From Phragmites australis (Eukaryota; Streptophyta; Magnoliopsida; Poales; Poaceae): 64,000 bases of DNA. Made by a program: the position numbers and the translations under genes. Below the pieces are notes generated by a model. That model was not told where the DNA came from, searched no databases, and saw only the letters and a program-made list of their open reading frames with translations. This document shows, one piece after another, positions 10,906-22,062 of the stretch. Where the stretch lies: contig NC_084921.1 of the NCBI RefSeq assembly GCF_958298935.1, positions 7,698,001 through 7,762,000 on the forward strand, written 5' to 3'. How positions within the stretch are numbered: position 1 is the stretch's first letter; every line of letters starts with the position of its first letter.

Positions 10906-13900
10906 ATGCCGAGAGCCGGAGGAGGCCGTCGTGACAGGACTCCGGACAGCGTGCTGCCGGAGTCTCGTCTGAAGAATGAAGAGGCGGCGGCCAAAATTAG
11001 GAAGCTGCTGGTCCCCGAGGGGCAGGAGGGAGCCGTGGTGGTGACGCCGGCGAACTTCCCGCCGGCGACGACCGTTCCCGGGCGGATTGTTTTGTTCACT
11101 TCTTTTGTGGTGGCGGGGTTGGTGCCGTCGTTTTCAACCTTCTTCTTCCAAGTTCTCGACACCTACGGCATCCAACTGGTGCACTTGAGCCCCAACTCCG
11201 TCGTGGTGCTGGCGGTCTTCGCGCACTTCTGCGAGATGTTCGTGGGAGTGGCGCCTTCGGTGACGCTGCTCCGACACTTCTTCGTCCTGCGGTCGGCCGG
11301 AAAGAAGAGGGGGTACAATACGGCGGATGTCGCGGGGTGCTGCAATCTTCGGCTGCGAGACGGCTTGGGGGAGCAGTACATCCCCCAGGTGCTGCACATC
11401 AAATGGGAGGAGTAGCGACGGGACTGGTTCTTCGTCGACGTCGACCCCCATGATCATCTCGCTCTACCGGAAGCGGCGGCGGAGCCCCGGAAGTCGACGT
11501 GGGAGGTGTCGCCGCCGGAGGACGCGAGGTTGGAGCCGGTGTTCGAGCGCATCAGGCTTCTGCGCGACTCCGGGCTGACCTCGGTAATGGTGGTGGCGGA
11601 CTTCTTGCGCCGTCTCCTGGCGCCCCTGCGGGAGCGGGCCCGACCGTGCTGGCTCTACACCGGGCCCGAGGATATCACCCGGACCCAAATCGGCGCAAGC
11701 TGGAACCTGGGCCCAGCGGAGCTGAGGGGCATGACCCGAGTGGTGACCAGAGTGGAAGACATGAGTCGGGCGGAGCTCCCGTGGCCGGAGATGGCGCTCT
11801 GCGCCAACCCTAAGCGCGCGGCGATCATGGCGAAGCTGCCGGAGTTCGATGCCTAGGGGCTCGTCGACCGGCTGAGGAGCCGGAGCCCCGAGGCCCCCGA
11901 GCTCCCTGGGTTGGAGGAGTTGGCCAGCGAGGAGGCCGCGAACAGCCTGGCGTGAGCTGGTGGTGGGGCCGCTGCGGGCAGCATCCGCCACACCAGAGAA
12001 GAGGGCACCGTCGACAGCGTAGTAGCGGCGGCGTCGGGGGATCGGGGGAAGCGCCCCCGAGTCTACATCCCAGTGCCGGACTCCCCGCCGTCGCCATCGG
12101 CAGCGGCGGCGTTTCCGGTCCTGGAACCGCGTCTTGTGAGGATGGGGCCTGACCCGGCGCCTGGGAACCGCGCGGTGGCCCCGCCGAGCCCCCGGCGGAA
12201 GAGGAGACGAGAGGATTCCGGGCCGGCACCGCCGGACCCGGACTTCAGGCTCCCGGCGGCCAAATGGCAGTACTGGGGGACGACGACCGAGTAAGTTTCA
12301 TTCTTCGCTCCTTCTTGGGCGCTCTTTGCCCGAACTAGGCTTCGATTTTTTAACCTTCGTCTGTCTCCCGCAGGCCGGCCACGGGCGCCGCTGCGATCGA
12401 AGGAGCGCCGGCGCCGGCACCAGAGCCAAGCCCGCCGGCCGTGCCGAGGATGGCGGACGCAGCGATGGCGGGGGCGCCAGCAGACGCGGCGGCCGAGGGG
12501 AGGACGGCGGAAGCGGTGGCCAAGGGGAGGATGGAGCCGTTGCCCGAACCTACGGCGCCGGTGGAACCTACCCCGGGCATGCAGAGCCCAGGGCGGATGG
12601 TGGCGGAAGCAGCGGCCTTGCCGGGGCCGACGGATGCGGCGGCCGAGGCGGGAATGCGGCCGTCGCCCGAGCGCCCGACGGCGGTCCAACCTACCTCGGG
12701 CGTGCCGAGACCGGGGCAGATGATTGTGTGGTGTCCCTTGGGGACCCCGAACCCCCCGGAGGCGGATCGCGGGGAAACCAGCGCCCCACCGGTGCCCGGC
12801 CGGCCTGCCGACCCCTTCTTGGCCACGATCGAGGGCGTCCAGATGGCGGTCGGGCGGCTGGGCGCGGCGGTGGACGCGAAGGAGGGGCAGCTTGAAGCAG
12901 AGCGCGCCCGGCTGGTCTTGGAGAGGGCGCAGCTTGCGAGCGCCCAGGATGAGGCCCGCGTGGCGGCCGCGCGGGAGCAGAAACTCCTGGAAGATACCCG
13001 CGCGGAGGTCGCGCGGGAACGGGAGATTTTGAAGGCCGCCCGCGCCGAAGCCGCGCGGGAGCGAGAAGACGCCGCCCGCCTGGTTGAGGCGTCGCGGCAG
13101 CAGGCTGCCGAGGCCCTTGCCAGGGCGGGGCAAGCGCAGGAGAGGGAGGAAGCGGTCGCGGTCCGCGAGAAGGCGGCGGAGGAGCTCCGGGCCGAGCTGA
13201 CCCGCCGAGAGGGCGAGGCCGATCAGACGCGCGCTGGCCTCCAGCGTTGGGAAGAAGACCTCCGGAAAGTTGAAGAAGATATCCGCCGGTGGGGGGAGGA
13301 CATCTCCCTCCGGGAGGTCGACAATGAGATCACGGCGGCGGATCTGGGCACCCGGGAGGACTCGCTGGCCCACCAGGAGGACGTGCTGACCCGCCGGGAG
13401 GGGGAGCTGAGTCGTCGAGAGGGGGAGGATGCCGCGGCGGCAGCGGCCATCGCCACCAGGGAGGAGGAGAACGCTAAACATGAGGCGGAGCTGACCGCCC
13501 GTGAGCGCGCCTTGTCCGAACTGGTGGCACAGGCAAAGCAAGCCGCCGGCTTTGCAACCGACGGCGGTTCTTCTGGCGCGGCCGGGGGCCAGGGACTCGA
13601 GGAGCAGCTTCGGTCCGCGAAGGAGAAGCTCGAGACTGCCTTCGTCTCGCGGGTCAACCTGCAGCATATGTTGGAAGACATACTCCGGCGGATGCAGCGG
13701 GCCGTGGAGAGGGCCGGCCTTGGGCGACTCATCGCGGACGAGAAGAGTGATAGCCCCGCACGACAAGTCCTAGGGCTTCAACAAGTCTGCGAGCGCCTCG
13801 AGGTGCTGCCCTGGGCCGTCCAGGAACTCGCCGCCCGGGAAGGACGCGGCTTGGCCCACGCGGTGGCCGAGCACGTTCTGGCCTGCTATCGGAGCAGAGA

Positions 13901-14000
13901 CCCAAACTTCCCGCTGGAGCCGACGCGAGAAGGAGTGGTCAAAGCCGAGGGAGAGGTCACCCGGGAAGCGGTTCGGAGTACCCCTACCTGGAGCGCCAGC
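10906..14000 (+). pseudogene. gypsy-type transposon gag-like protein with coiled coil (three in-frame stops)
   Basis: One frame starts MPRAGGGRRDRTPDS. The first part (to about 11415) matches the 'putative gypsy type transposon' family (Pfam Transposase_28 type): LFTSFVVAGLVPSFSTFF, YGIQLVHLSPNSVVVLAVF, HFCEMFVGV, LRHFFVL. The frame continues through single stops at 11413 (TAG), 11854 (TAG) and 11953 (TGA) with family-like sequence between them (WFFVDVDPH, PCWLYTG, RVVTRVEDM). An 83-base intron with consensus ends (12291-12373, GTAAGT..CCCGCAG) joins it in phase to a second exon. That exon encodes an Ala/Pro-rich linker, then about 300 residues of Glu/Arg/Ala-rich coiled coil (about 12840-13720). 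The frame runs on into the 3' LTR without a stop (to 14138). Except for the three stops it is well preserved, consistent with recent insertion or with copying by a helper. Confidence 0.8.
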
Positions 14001-15426
14001 TGTCGGAGGATTAATTCCTGTCGCAGGGATCCCGAGAGACCCCTTTTTAGAGATTCGGCCGGGGGGATGATCCTGAATAAGTTCGTCAGAGAAATAAATG
14101 GACGTGGAAATGATTGCAACGGTCGGTGGTGGGGATGATCGACCTAGTGCAAAGGGAAGTAAATGCACAGGAGTTTAGACAAGTTCGGACCGCACGGGGG
14201 CGTAATACCCTACTCCTGTATGGATGCAATAACCTTCCCTGAGGAGGATCCCTCAGGGATATGTCTGGTTACAAGAATATATTATCTAACTAAGAGCTTG
14301 AGGCTCCTTGTTCTAGCTCTGCTCAGGCTTGCTTGCAGTGTTCTTCGTCTAAGTGTGGCACGGTCGATTGCTTGGGCTTGTTCTCTCCTCCGATGTTTCG
14401 ATGTCTTGGTCGTGTCTCTGATTCAATCTATCTTCTTCTTCTTGATCTTTCTGTATGCCCATCCTTTTATGCACTCGCCGGCCACGACATACCCCGAACG
14501 GGAAAGAAGGGGCACAAGTTTCAAGACGCTACGACTGAGAAAAATGTCATCATTCCCTCTGGGCGAAGTGACAGAGGCGGTGGAAAAAACGCGGCGCGCG
14601 TCCGATCACCCGTCACTGTGGACGCCCTGGCGACGAGCACCGTTGAGAGGGCCCACCGGGCAGCCATAGAGGCACCCGACGCGCCCACCCTGTCTTGTTC
14701 CTCTGCCACGGCAGGGTGGCAGGCGGAACACCTTGATCCTGGCAACGTTATCCCGAGATACACCGGATGATACGAGACGGGACCCGTGCAATTAATGGCC
14801 CCACGCCTCTCTGCCAAAGCACGGTAGGGACTGACACTGCGGCGGGAGTAGTTGGGGATGTCAAGATGTCAGGCCGTGCATGCCCATTAAATGCGGCCTC
14901 GGACCTCTGACTGGTTGACACCTCATCGGCGGGCCCCTCGGGGGCCTTTCTGGGTCGTCGGGGCACCGAGTGCTCGGGGCTACTATTCACCTCCCCGAGC
15001 ACTCTCTCCCGGGCACTCTTGCTCGAACCTTCGGGGAACCGAGTGCTCGGGGGCTGCCACGAGCAACCCCGAGCACTCTCTCCCGAGCACTTTTGTACTG
15101 ACCCTCGGGGAACCGAGCGCTCGGGGGCTGCCGCACGCAGCCCCCCGAGCGCTCTCTCCCGGAACTTAGCTCTTCTGATCATCGGGGGACTAGGGTGCTC
15201 GGGGGCGACCGGGCACCTCCCCGAGCACTTTCTTCCCGGTACTTGGACTCTGCGGGTCATCGGGGAACTGGGGTGCTCGGGGACCAGAGGTTGTGGCCCC
15301 GAGCACCTTCTCCTGGAACTTAGATTTTCCTCATCCCGCCGGAGGGACCTCGCGGGATGGTGACACGTGGCGGACGGCTGGCCTGGCCTCGGGACTCGGG
15401 GACCCCTGGTTCCTGATACACCGACA
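14001..15426 (+). repeat. 3' LTR of the gypsy-type element
   Basis: Matches 8970-10392 along its whole length with roughly 2.7% differences by eye. The hairpin array is at 14959-15322, with a complete fifth unit. The base before it is GCCAGC, and I see no classic polypurine tract. Confidence 0.93.
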
Positions 15427-15700
15427 GCACTGTTTCAAAAGGTAGAGAAATGTGACGATATGAACGCTTCATGCGTGCTTTTGGAGATCATGACAATGGA
15501 GGTCTTCGCTAAGAATGGATGGAAGATTAGTAATAGAATTTGTTTTTGATGCTATTCATCTATCATGGTGATGGCATTACCCTAGAATTGGTTATTATAG
15601 ATGTATTTTAAATCATATCACAGACGGTTATAGATTCTATCTCTGTAAAAATGTCTGTGATATCGATCTTATTACAGACAATTTCAGAACCGTCTGCAAT

Positions 15701-16439
15701 CATTACTACTGAAAAGGGCTTCACTGCTAGCTCTAAAACCACCTTCACTGCTGGTTTTAGAGCCGATAGTGGACAACGAGCAGAGTGATAGTCTCGACTA
15801 TCATTGCCGGCCCGGGAACCGACAGTGAAGGTGTTATCACTGCTGGTCAAAGGCTTCAGCCGGTAGTGATAGTCGGGTGCCGAATAGATGTTTCTGGGGA
15901 TGAAAAAATTGAAAAAAAAATTGTTTGCACCCGAGGAACCCCCACGCCTGCGCCGTCACAAGTCACACGATTTTTCATGTGAAATATGCACGTGTGTGGT
16001 TTGTGGCACTCGAAACTGGAAACTCTCACCTCACGTGATACGTCCTTGCCATCCCACCATAGAAGTACTAGTGATAGTATTAGCATATGCAATCATTTTG
16101 ATATCTTCTGTCTGAAAATTAAAATGATTATTTGGATATCTGAATGATCTCAAATGAAAAAAATTTCAACTACAAAGTTGTAGATCTCATCGAGGGATAT
16201 AATTTTGATATAAAGTTTGTCACCATCCAACTTCGTATGAAAAAGTTATGATTTTTTTAAAAATAAATTGTAATGCACTATCACTGTTGTTTCGTGGCTA
16301 AAGCCGGTAGTGATAATCAAGATTCATTGACCTTTTAGTGCCAGTACTTGATACGAACTAGCAGTGATACTACATCACTACCGGCTCGTAAGGAACCGGT
16401 AGTGATAGGCCGACATATAAGGCTATTTCTATAGTAGTG
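15701..16439. mobile_element. short non-autonomous CACTA element, 739 bp, TSD AAT
   Basis: Starts CATTACTACTGAAAAGGGC and ends GGCTATTTCTATAGTAGTG. Read inward, the ends are CA(T/C)TACTA...GAAA..., a slightly mutated CACTA terminus. It is flanked by AAT on both sides (15698-15700, 16440-16442). Subterminal ACCGGTAGTGAT / ATCACTACCGG words occur in both senses. It has no coding capacity. Confidence 0.8.
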
Positions 16440-17646
16440 AATACACTTATATATAGACGAATTTTCTAGATAACTGTCTATGCGTAGTAAGAGTCGCATA
16501 CGTTGTTTGTTTAAACCCGTCTATGATTACTAAGAGTCGTAGATGTTTTTTAAAAAAAAACCCTATCTGTGTTAATTATCACAGTCGAATTTTTATAAAA
16601 AATCATCTGTGTCTCCCTTTCTCCCTATAAGCAAATTTGCTTCCTAGGGGGGAAGGGTCTCACAGATACATACTTTATGATTCGTAAATTAAATATATTG
16701 ACACATTGTTCATAATATCGATCACACATTGTTTAGAACAACAAACATAGACATTTACATTTCACAAAAGTTAAGAACATCACACAGATACACATCACAC
16801 ATTGTTCAGATCATGTAAACCTAGATTAGTGGTCGATCGACGCCATATTCCAAAAGGATAAAATGATTGACATCGTGGTGACACCGTCTTCCAAAAAGAT
16901 GAAAAGTGATCAACTTACTTAGGTCAATCGATGCCGTATTTCAAAAAGATGAGATGATAGACATTATCTTAGCCTCTAGAGTTTTAGCATAATATCAACC
17001 CAAGCATCATCTTCAATGAGAAGCTCACAATCATTCGGGCTGCACCTTGGCTATCTCACGCATGATCTAGAACGAGACTGTGTTCCTTCCAAACCGCCAG
17101 TCATGGTTTAGCAAGAAATGGACATTCAAGAATTTATTGCAGTTGACAAAAATGTCTCTATTTTAATGAACAATAATGAAGAAACTTCCATCCGGTAGAA
17201 TAGAACGTAGAACACGGTTGATGGCATACACAGGGTTGGCAGAGGGAGGCTTCATAGCAGCGAAGAAGACGAAGTTCGCCGAGCCGAAGTCAATGCCAAG
17301 CATCCATGCCATCGAAGCCGCTATAGGGACAACCCCATCCTATCACCTCCTGATTGCCGTGAATTGCACAATTGCAGATCTATGACGAAAACATGGTTGT
17401 GTCATCAGTTGCACAAATCAAAGCAATAAAAACCTAATAAACTCTAACTAAACCGCGAAAGGAACCATATGATACTCACCTCGATACAATGAAAGGGATT
17501 TGGCCCCTATCGAGATCTCGCTTCTGCAATGTTGATGACGAGTGAGGGCACTTCTCAGTGCAGTGGAACACTTGGATATGGCGAGTGAGAAAGAAAAACA
17601 CTCATCGTCACTTTATGTTGAGGGGAGACGAGGAGTTGTGTGTAGG

Positions 17647-19038
17647 TGAAAGTGCATCTAGTCTCCCTATGTGGGTTTTAATGATTGACGACAAACGATT
17701 AAGGAAGAACTAATGTATTTAATGAGTATTTAAATAGGTAAATGTCCCATTGATGTAAGCAACATGACGTTGGCAACCCCGACGAACGGTTTAAAGTACT
17801 CCTTTATTTTTGAAATTAATTATATGACCATTGTACTATTAAGAGGGCTCTAACTCTGTGACTTGGTCTTAATCTTAGTGCTAAAAAAGGATCTACAGTC
17901 AGTCTAGAAAGCGACACAAGTTCACAACATGAACACAGAGTCAAAACCTTCTTAGTGACATCGGATGTTCAGATGTTATTGGATAGTTCAAAAATTCAGA
18001 ACATAGAGTTCTCAGTTTGAGTTTCATTTTCATATTGGATGTTCCAATATTTTCATCGGATGTTCCGATGTAAGTCGAAACGCCCGACGTTCTTAATCTT
18101 GGAGGTCTCGGTCTTGAATTAAAATCCAACATCGTATGTTCCGATAGGTTAATCAGATGTTTCAATCAGGGTTGGAACATCTGGTTTTAGTGAACATAGA
18201 TCTTTCGGTCTCGATTTAATTCTCCACATCAGATGTTCTGATGTTTGCATCGAATGTTCCGATATGTTGTTTTTACCAGGTCTAGGTTGTGTTTCGAAGT
18301 TCAAATATATTATTTGAACTAATCAGATGTTCCGATCGTGGAGGTTCGAATCTTTCGATGTGGGTTGAAAAGGTACCAAATAGCTAGTTTTTGAATGGCT
18401 CTATTTATATACCTATTCCCTCTCTCACTCCAGAGACCCTGTCATTTCGCCAAAGCAAAAAGGCACCCTCCTCTCCTAGGTAAGTGTTCCACCTTTAAGA
18501 GGGATTTGAAAAGAGAGCTTGAGATCTTTGATCACTACCTGACATTTCTAAGTTTTTGTGTTTGCATTCTTTTCTCTTAGAGTTTGAGGACACCTAGATG
18601 GCTAGGAGTTTAAGGACTCCTAGAAAGTTTGTGAAGGCCGGATTTTGCTTCTGCAAGAGAATAAATACCATAAGGATGCTGATGAGTGCTTTGTGTAACC
18701 TCAGGTGGAAAAAATATTAAAAGAGACTCAATTAAGTGTGATTGAACCCCTCAACAAAAATGTATGATCCTCTTAAGGACCCGAACTTCGGGAACAATAT
18801 CACTGTGTCATTGTCCTTGGGTTATTTTGCATATTTGCTTTACTTTATTGCAAGATCATAAATTACTTTGTGTTAATCTTAACATTTATATCTCATATAG
18901 GATTGCATATTGTTACTTGATTTAGAATAGTTTAAAATTTTGTATTTAATTTCTTTAAGGAAAATTTGTAACTTGTTTGAAGTTTTTTTTTTCAAAAAGG
19001 CCTATTCACCCCCTCTAGGCCGTCACCTCGATCCTTTA
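17647..19038 (+). mobile_element. copia solo LTR, ~1.39 kb
   Basis: Begins TGAAAGTGCATCTAG and ends CCCCCTCTAGGCCGTCACCT..CCTTTA, the typical frame of a grass copia LTR (compare the LTR starting at 41351). There is no internal region. Flanks are GTAGG (17642-17646) and GCAGG (19039-19043), a 5-bp duplication with one mismatch. The terminal C of the expected ..TTTCA end appears to be lost. A solo LTR results from recombination between the two LTRs of a full element. Confidence 0.8.
17955..18345. repeat. irregular array of GGATGTTCCGATG-type near-palindromes in the solo LTR
   Basis: At least eight copies of (C)ATCGGATGTTC(C)GATG and variants occur here at uneven spacing, including CATCGGATGTTCCGATG near 18055 and CATCGAATGTTCCGATATG near 18248. 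Most are close to inverted repeats of 6-7 bp. Confidence 0.75.
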
Positions 19039-19410
19039 GCAGGAAGTCGAATGACCTTGGGGAGACGAGTGGGTTGTGTGTTAGAAGCTAAAAGCAAGAG
19101 GAGACGAGAGGTCAAATTTGAAAATATTTACGGGTCTTTAAATACAGACAGATGTTTATAAAATCTGTCTGTGTCTACCGAATAGACTCATACTGATATT
19201 ATAAGAAACCGTCTTTGATAATATCACATATGGATTTTTCTAAAAGTTGTCTGTGTTTGTATGATTGAAACAAATAGATTTATAAAATCCGTCTGTGAGC
19301 TCATTCATATCTAAGCGTCAGTCTTGTTACAGACATATTTGTCTTAGTAACCGTCTAATAATATTTTATCTGTGACGAGTTATAAAAAACTATTTGTTAG
19401 ACCTATGCTG

Positions 19411-21250
19411 GCCACTCATTTATTTCAACATTGTAATAATTATCGGTTAGTTACATCTGCGGATACAGAGGGGAGGAGAAGTGTACATTCCATTGCCAAA
19501 GAAAATGTGCCCTATATGGCAAGGACGTCATTACTTAACCTAGGGAATGAACTAACTAATCACCATTATCCCTAGGACTAGCTACCTATGGCTAGTATTA
19601 TTTTCATTTCCTGGCAACATGCAGTACGGACGATGATAGATTTATGCAGTTCGATGTCCCCTACCCTCCTACTATACTCGTAACTTGCGTACATGACATG
19701 TCCATACATGAACCTGGCTATCTTTTTCACTTAACAAACGGTAATCCTGATGGGAACTTGGGAGGACGTATACTAATCATTGGTCCCGGCACGATGCATC
19801 CATCCAAACGTACCATGTTGCAGGCGAACAAAATGTGTTCTTGCTTTGATTTTTATGCAGACAGATGTCTGTTCTTGCTTCTTGCTGCACAACACCCGCT
19901 TTGATTTCGTTTGCGCTTTGAAACTTACTGCCCTGAGACGGCGAGATAGGCGGAGGAGAACGCGACTGGAGTTCTAGTGCATGCCATCGGTGTACAATGA
20001 TTGGAATGAAGGTGATGGCGATCTATCTGGATAATCACTTCATTTTACTCATGGCCGGTTTTGTCGTCGTCGTACGTCTGCTCCAATGTAATTATGTAAT
20101 CGTTTTCCGTCCATGAACAGGTAGGATTACTTCTGGGTGATTTTTTACGTATGCAACAGGTCAGTAGCTACGTATGTCTAAAAACCACTGATTTGTTAAT
20201 TCTCTACATGTGATTAAGATTAAATGAGCCAGCAGGGAGAAAGGTGATCAAGCACTATACGAATATGAATAATCTCCCTAGCTAGCTACTAGCTCGCGCA
20301 GGTGCGTCGATCTATTCCAGCTACATTTCTCTTTCTTTTTGGTTCTCGTTAAAATCTGCGTGCTGCTGTAGAAAGTTCTTTAATTTTCTTTGCACCTAGA
20401 TACTAGCTACCCGTGTTCCACTAATCCTGATCCGGCCTAGTACGTGTGAATATGTTATGGGTATGATTCTCCCTCCCAGAACAGTAGTATGGAAACGTGT
20501 GGAATTCATGCATAGCAAATATATATGCAATTAAGGTGTAGTCGTCATCAGTCAAGAGATGGGGTGCAGCACCAAGCCACCAACGATAGATCTAACTAAG
20601 GCTTTAATCCCTGTATATGCATAGTCATCATCGACACATATTCGCTGGTACGTAGTAAGGCGAACAAGGCCGGCCGTGGTTTTTAAACAAGAGTAGCGTG
20701 TTCGAGTTATGATCCATGGACTTGTCCCTTCAGGCTGCTCTTGCCACGTTTAAGCGACCACATGCTGATCGGGATCATCGCCATCGTCGGCGTCACGGTC
20801 GTCGTCCTCGGCGTCGGCGTCGGAGTCTGCGCGAGGTGCGCGCGTAGGTAACCTACCCTAATGGACGTAGGCTTAGACTCTTGCGATCAAAACCACTCGA
20901 GCGGAAGTCAAGTGGAAAAAACGTTGTTGTCATCCGATCCGTGCATGGGGGGACGGAAAGGAGCTCAAGGAAGAATCGATGGTGGTGATGCACCTCTCTC
21001 CTCTCCTTTATGATCACCATGTTTGCACCAGTGAAAAGGAGACGGAAATGGCGATCACTTTCGGAGGGGACTGGAGGAAGCAAAACGAGCCGATCGAAGC
21101 GGCCGGGTATGAACCTGCCATGTGTCGACCGCGGAAAGCATCCTAGTGTCGGTCTCAAGTCTCCCAGGCAAGGTCAAATCAGCTTGAAGATGTGTGCAAG
21201 TGTTGGTTACAACAGCATTTTGCACTGTGGTTTGATAAAAGGCAAATATG
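19411..21250. other. unassigned intergenic DNA
   Basis: No gene family was recognised. ORFs of 60-100 codons in several frames lack motifs. A small transmembrane ORF at 20762-20851 is listed separately. Confidence 0.4.
20762..20851 (+). CDS. small transmembrane ORF of unknown function (29 aa)
   Basis: ATG to TAA gives a single strongly hydrophobic helix (LIGIIAIVGVTVVVLGVGVG) followed by a short basic tail with two cysteines (CARCARR). The frame is open upstream to about 20693, and a CAG acceptor-like site precedes it near 20732, so it could instead be the last exon of a longer gene whose other exons I cannot find. GC-rich composition unlike its AT-rich surroundings hints at coding origin. 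The family is unknown. Confidence 0.25.
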   Translation: MLIGIIAIVGVTVVVLGVGVGVCARCARR

Positions 21251-21261
21251 ATAAGTAGGTT

Positions 21262-22062
21262 TTTTTTAAGGAATGGAATTATATTAAAAAAGAACACAGT
21301 ACATCTCCATTTTGTAACATAAACCTTAGGCAAACTGAAAATTACAATAAAGTCCTCAAGGGTCATCTCCGATAAACTTTGTTTCACCCCATGCCGCCGT
21401 CACCGGAGTCCGTTCCACTGCAACATCGACGAAGAGGTACAAACCTTAGAAGAAGCTGCATCATCCAACATCCCAACACCAACAGGACGCATGTAGATCA
21501 TTGACCAAGCATCAGCCACCTCATCGCCGGACACTGCAAGGAAAAAAGATCTGCGTCACCTCCAACCAACAAGAAGAAAGGGCCAGAAGCATAGCTACGA
21601 CGGCGCGTCGAGCAAGCACCCGCCACCGTTGCCTAGACAATCATATCGCAGCCGGGGAAAGATTCGCTAGCACGAACAAACAAGGGGATGAATAGAAACT
21701 CCATCACAACCGTCGAAATACAGCAAGGAACACATCTCTCTCGGCCATCACCAGCATCACCGGAGTTGACAAAGAGGAACCGTCCACCTCCATGGCCACC
21801 GACGATGAATCTAGCGACATGAACGATGACAGAGAACACGACAGCCATGGCGGCGACACAGAAAAAGCTAGTAGCACCCAAACAAGATGAAAACTAGAAA
21901 CTAACAACAAGAAAACTAGCTTCGAAACTATATAAGACTAGGATCGGCCTCCTCCCTCTCCCCACCGGTAAGAAACACCGGCGAGGAAGAGAGAGGGGAG
22001 AGGCTAGATTTGGCTTGGAAAGGACGTTTGTTTTTCGCCTGTCTGAACTGTAGCAGGAGAAC
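21262..22062 (-). mobile_element. poly-A retroposon (LINE/SINE-type or processed transcript), 11-bp TSD
   Basis: On the minus strand the insert ends TTTTTTAATATAATTCCATTCC followed by an A-run, the style of plant LINE 3' ends. The perfect direct repeat ATAAGTAGGTT occurs at 21251-21261 and 22063-22073. Duplication of this length next to a poly-A tail is the mark of target-primed reverse transcription. The minus-strand 5' part is GC-rich and starts near CTACAGTTCAGACAGG. Short ORFs (for example 21881-21633) match no reverse transcriptase I recognise, so it may be a 5'-truncated LINE, a SINE-like unit or a retropseudogene. Confidence 0.75.

Larger units (their letters stand above)
8970..15426 (+). 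mobile_element. complete non-autonomous gypsy-type LTR retrotransposon (no pol)
   Basis: Two near-identical LTRs (8970-10392 and 14001-15426) begin TGTCGGAGG and end CACCGACA. They are flanked by a perfect 5-bp duplication, GCACT (8965-8969 and 15427-15431). The 3.6-kb interior encodes only a 'putative gypsy type transposon' domain protein followed by a long coiled coil. No protease, reverse transcriptase, RNase H or integrase motif is present, so movement must depend on another element. By-eye comparison of the LTRs gives about 38 substitutions in 1.42 kb, mostly transitions, so the insertion is young. There is no tRNA-Met-type primer site after the 5' LTR. The sequence there is GTAGCCCCCGGGCTC, a form I recall from related grass elements. 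Confidence 0.92.
15575..19410. mobile_element. decayed CACTA-like region with CAGACGGTT/AACCGTCTGTG subterminal motifs, carrying nested insertions
   Basis: Copies of CAGACGG, CCGTCTG and related words occur in both senses at about 15.62-15.70, 16.45-16.62 and 19.13-19.37 kb, the typical subterminal pattern of grass CACTA elements. The two sides are separated by a nested CACTA (15701-16439) and a copia solo LTR (17647-19038). The outer ends are too eroded to fix. The middle (16.65-17.64 kb) holds no recognised gene. A 69-codon ORF at 17176-17385 is unassigned. Confidence 0.35.

Noticed and set aside
12063..13766. 567-codon minus-strand ORF
   Set aside because: It is antisense to the GC-rich coiled-coil frame of the gypsy-type element. 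Its Arg/Gly/Pro-rich composition and lack of domains mark it as a shadow of the plus-strand coding frame.
17176..17385. 69-codon plus-strand ORF as a gene
   Set aside because: GC-richer than its surroundings but without a domain, and inside a decayed CACTA-like region. At most captured sequence.
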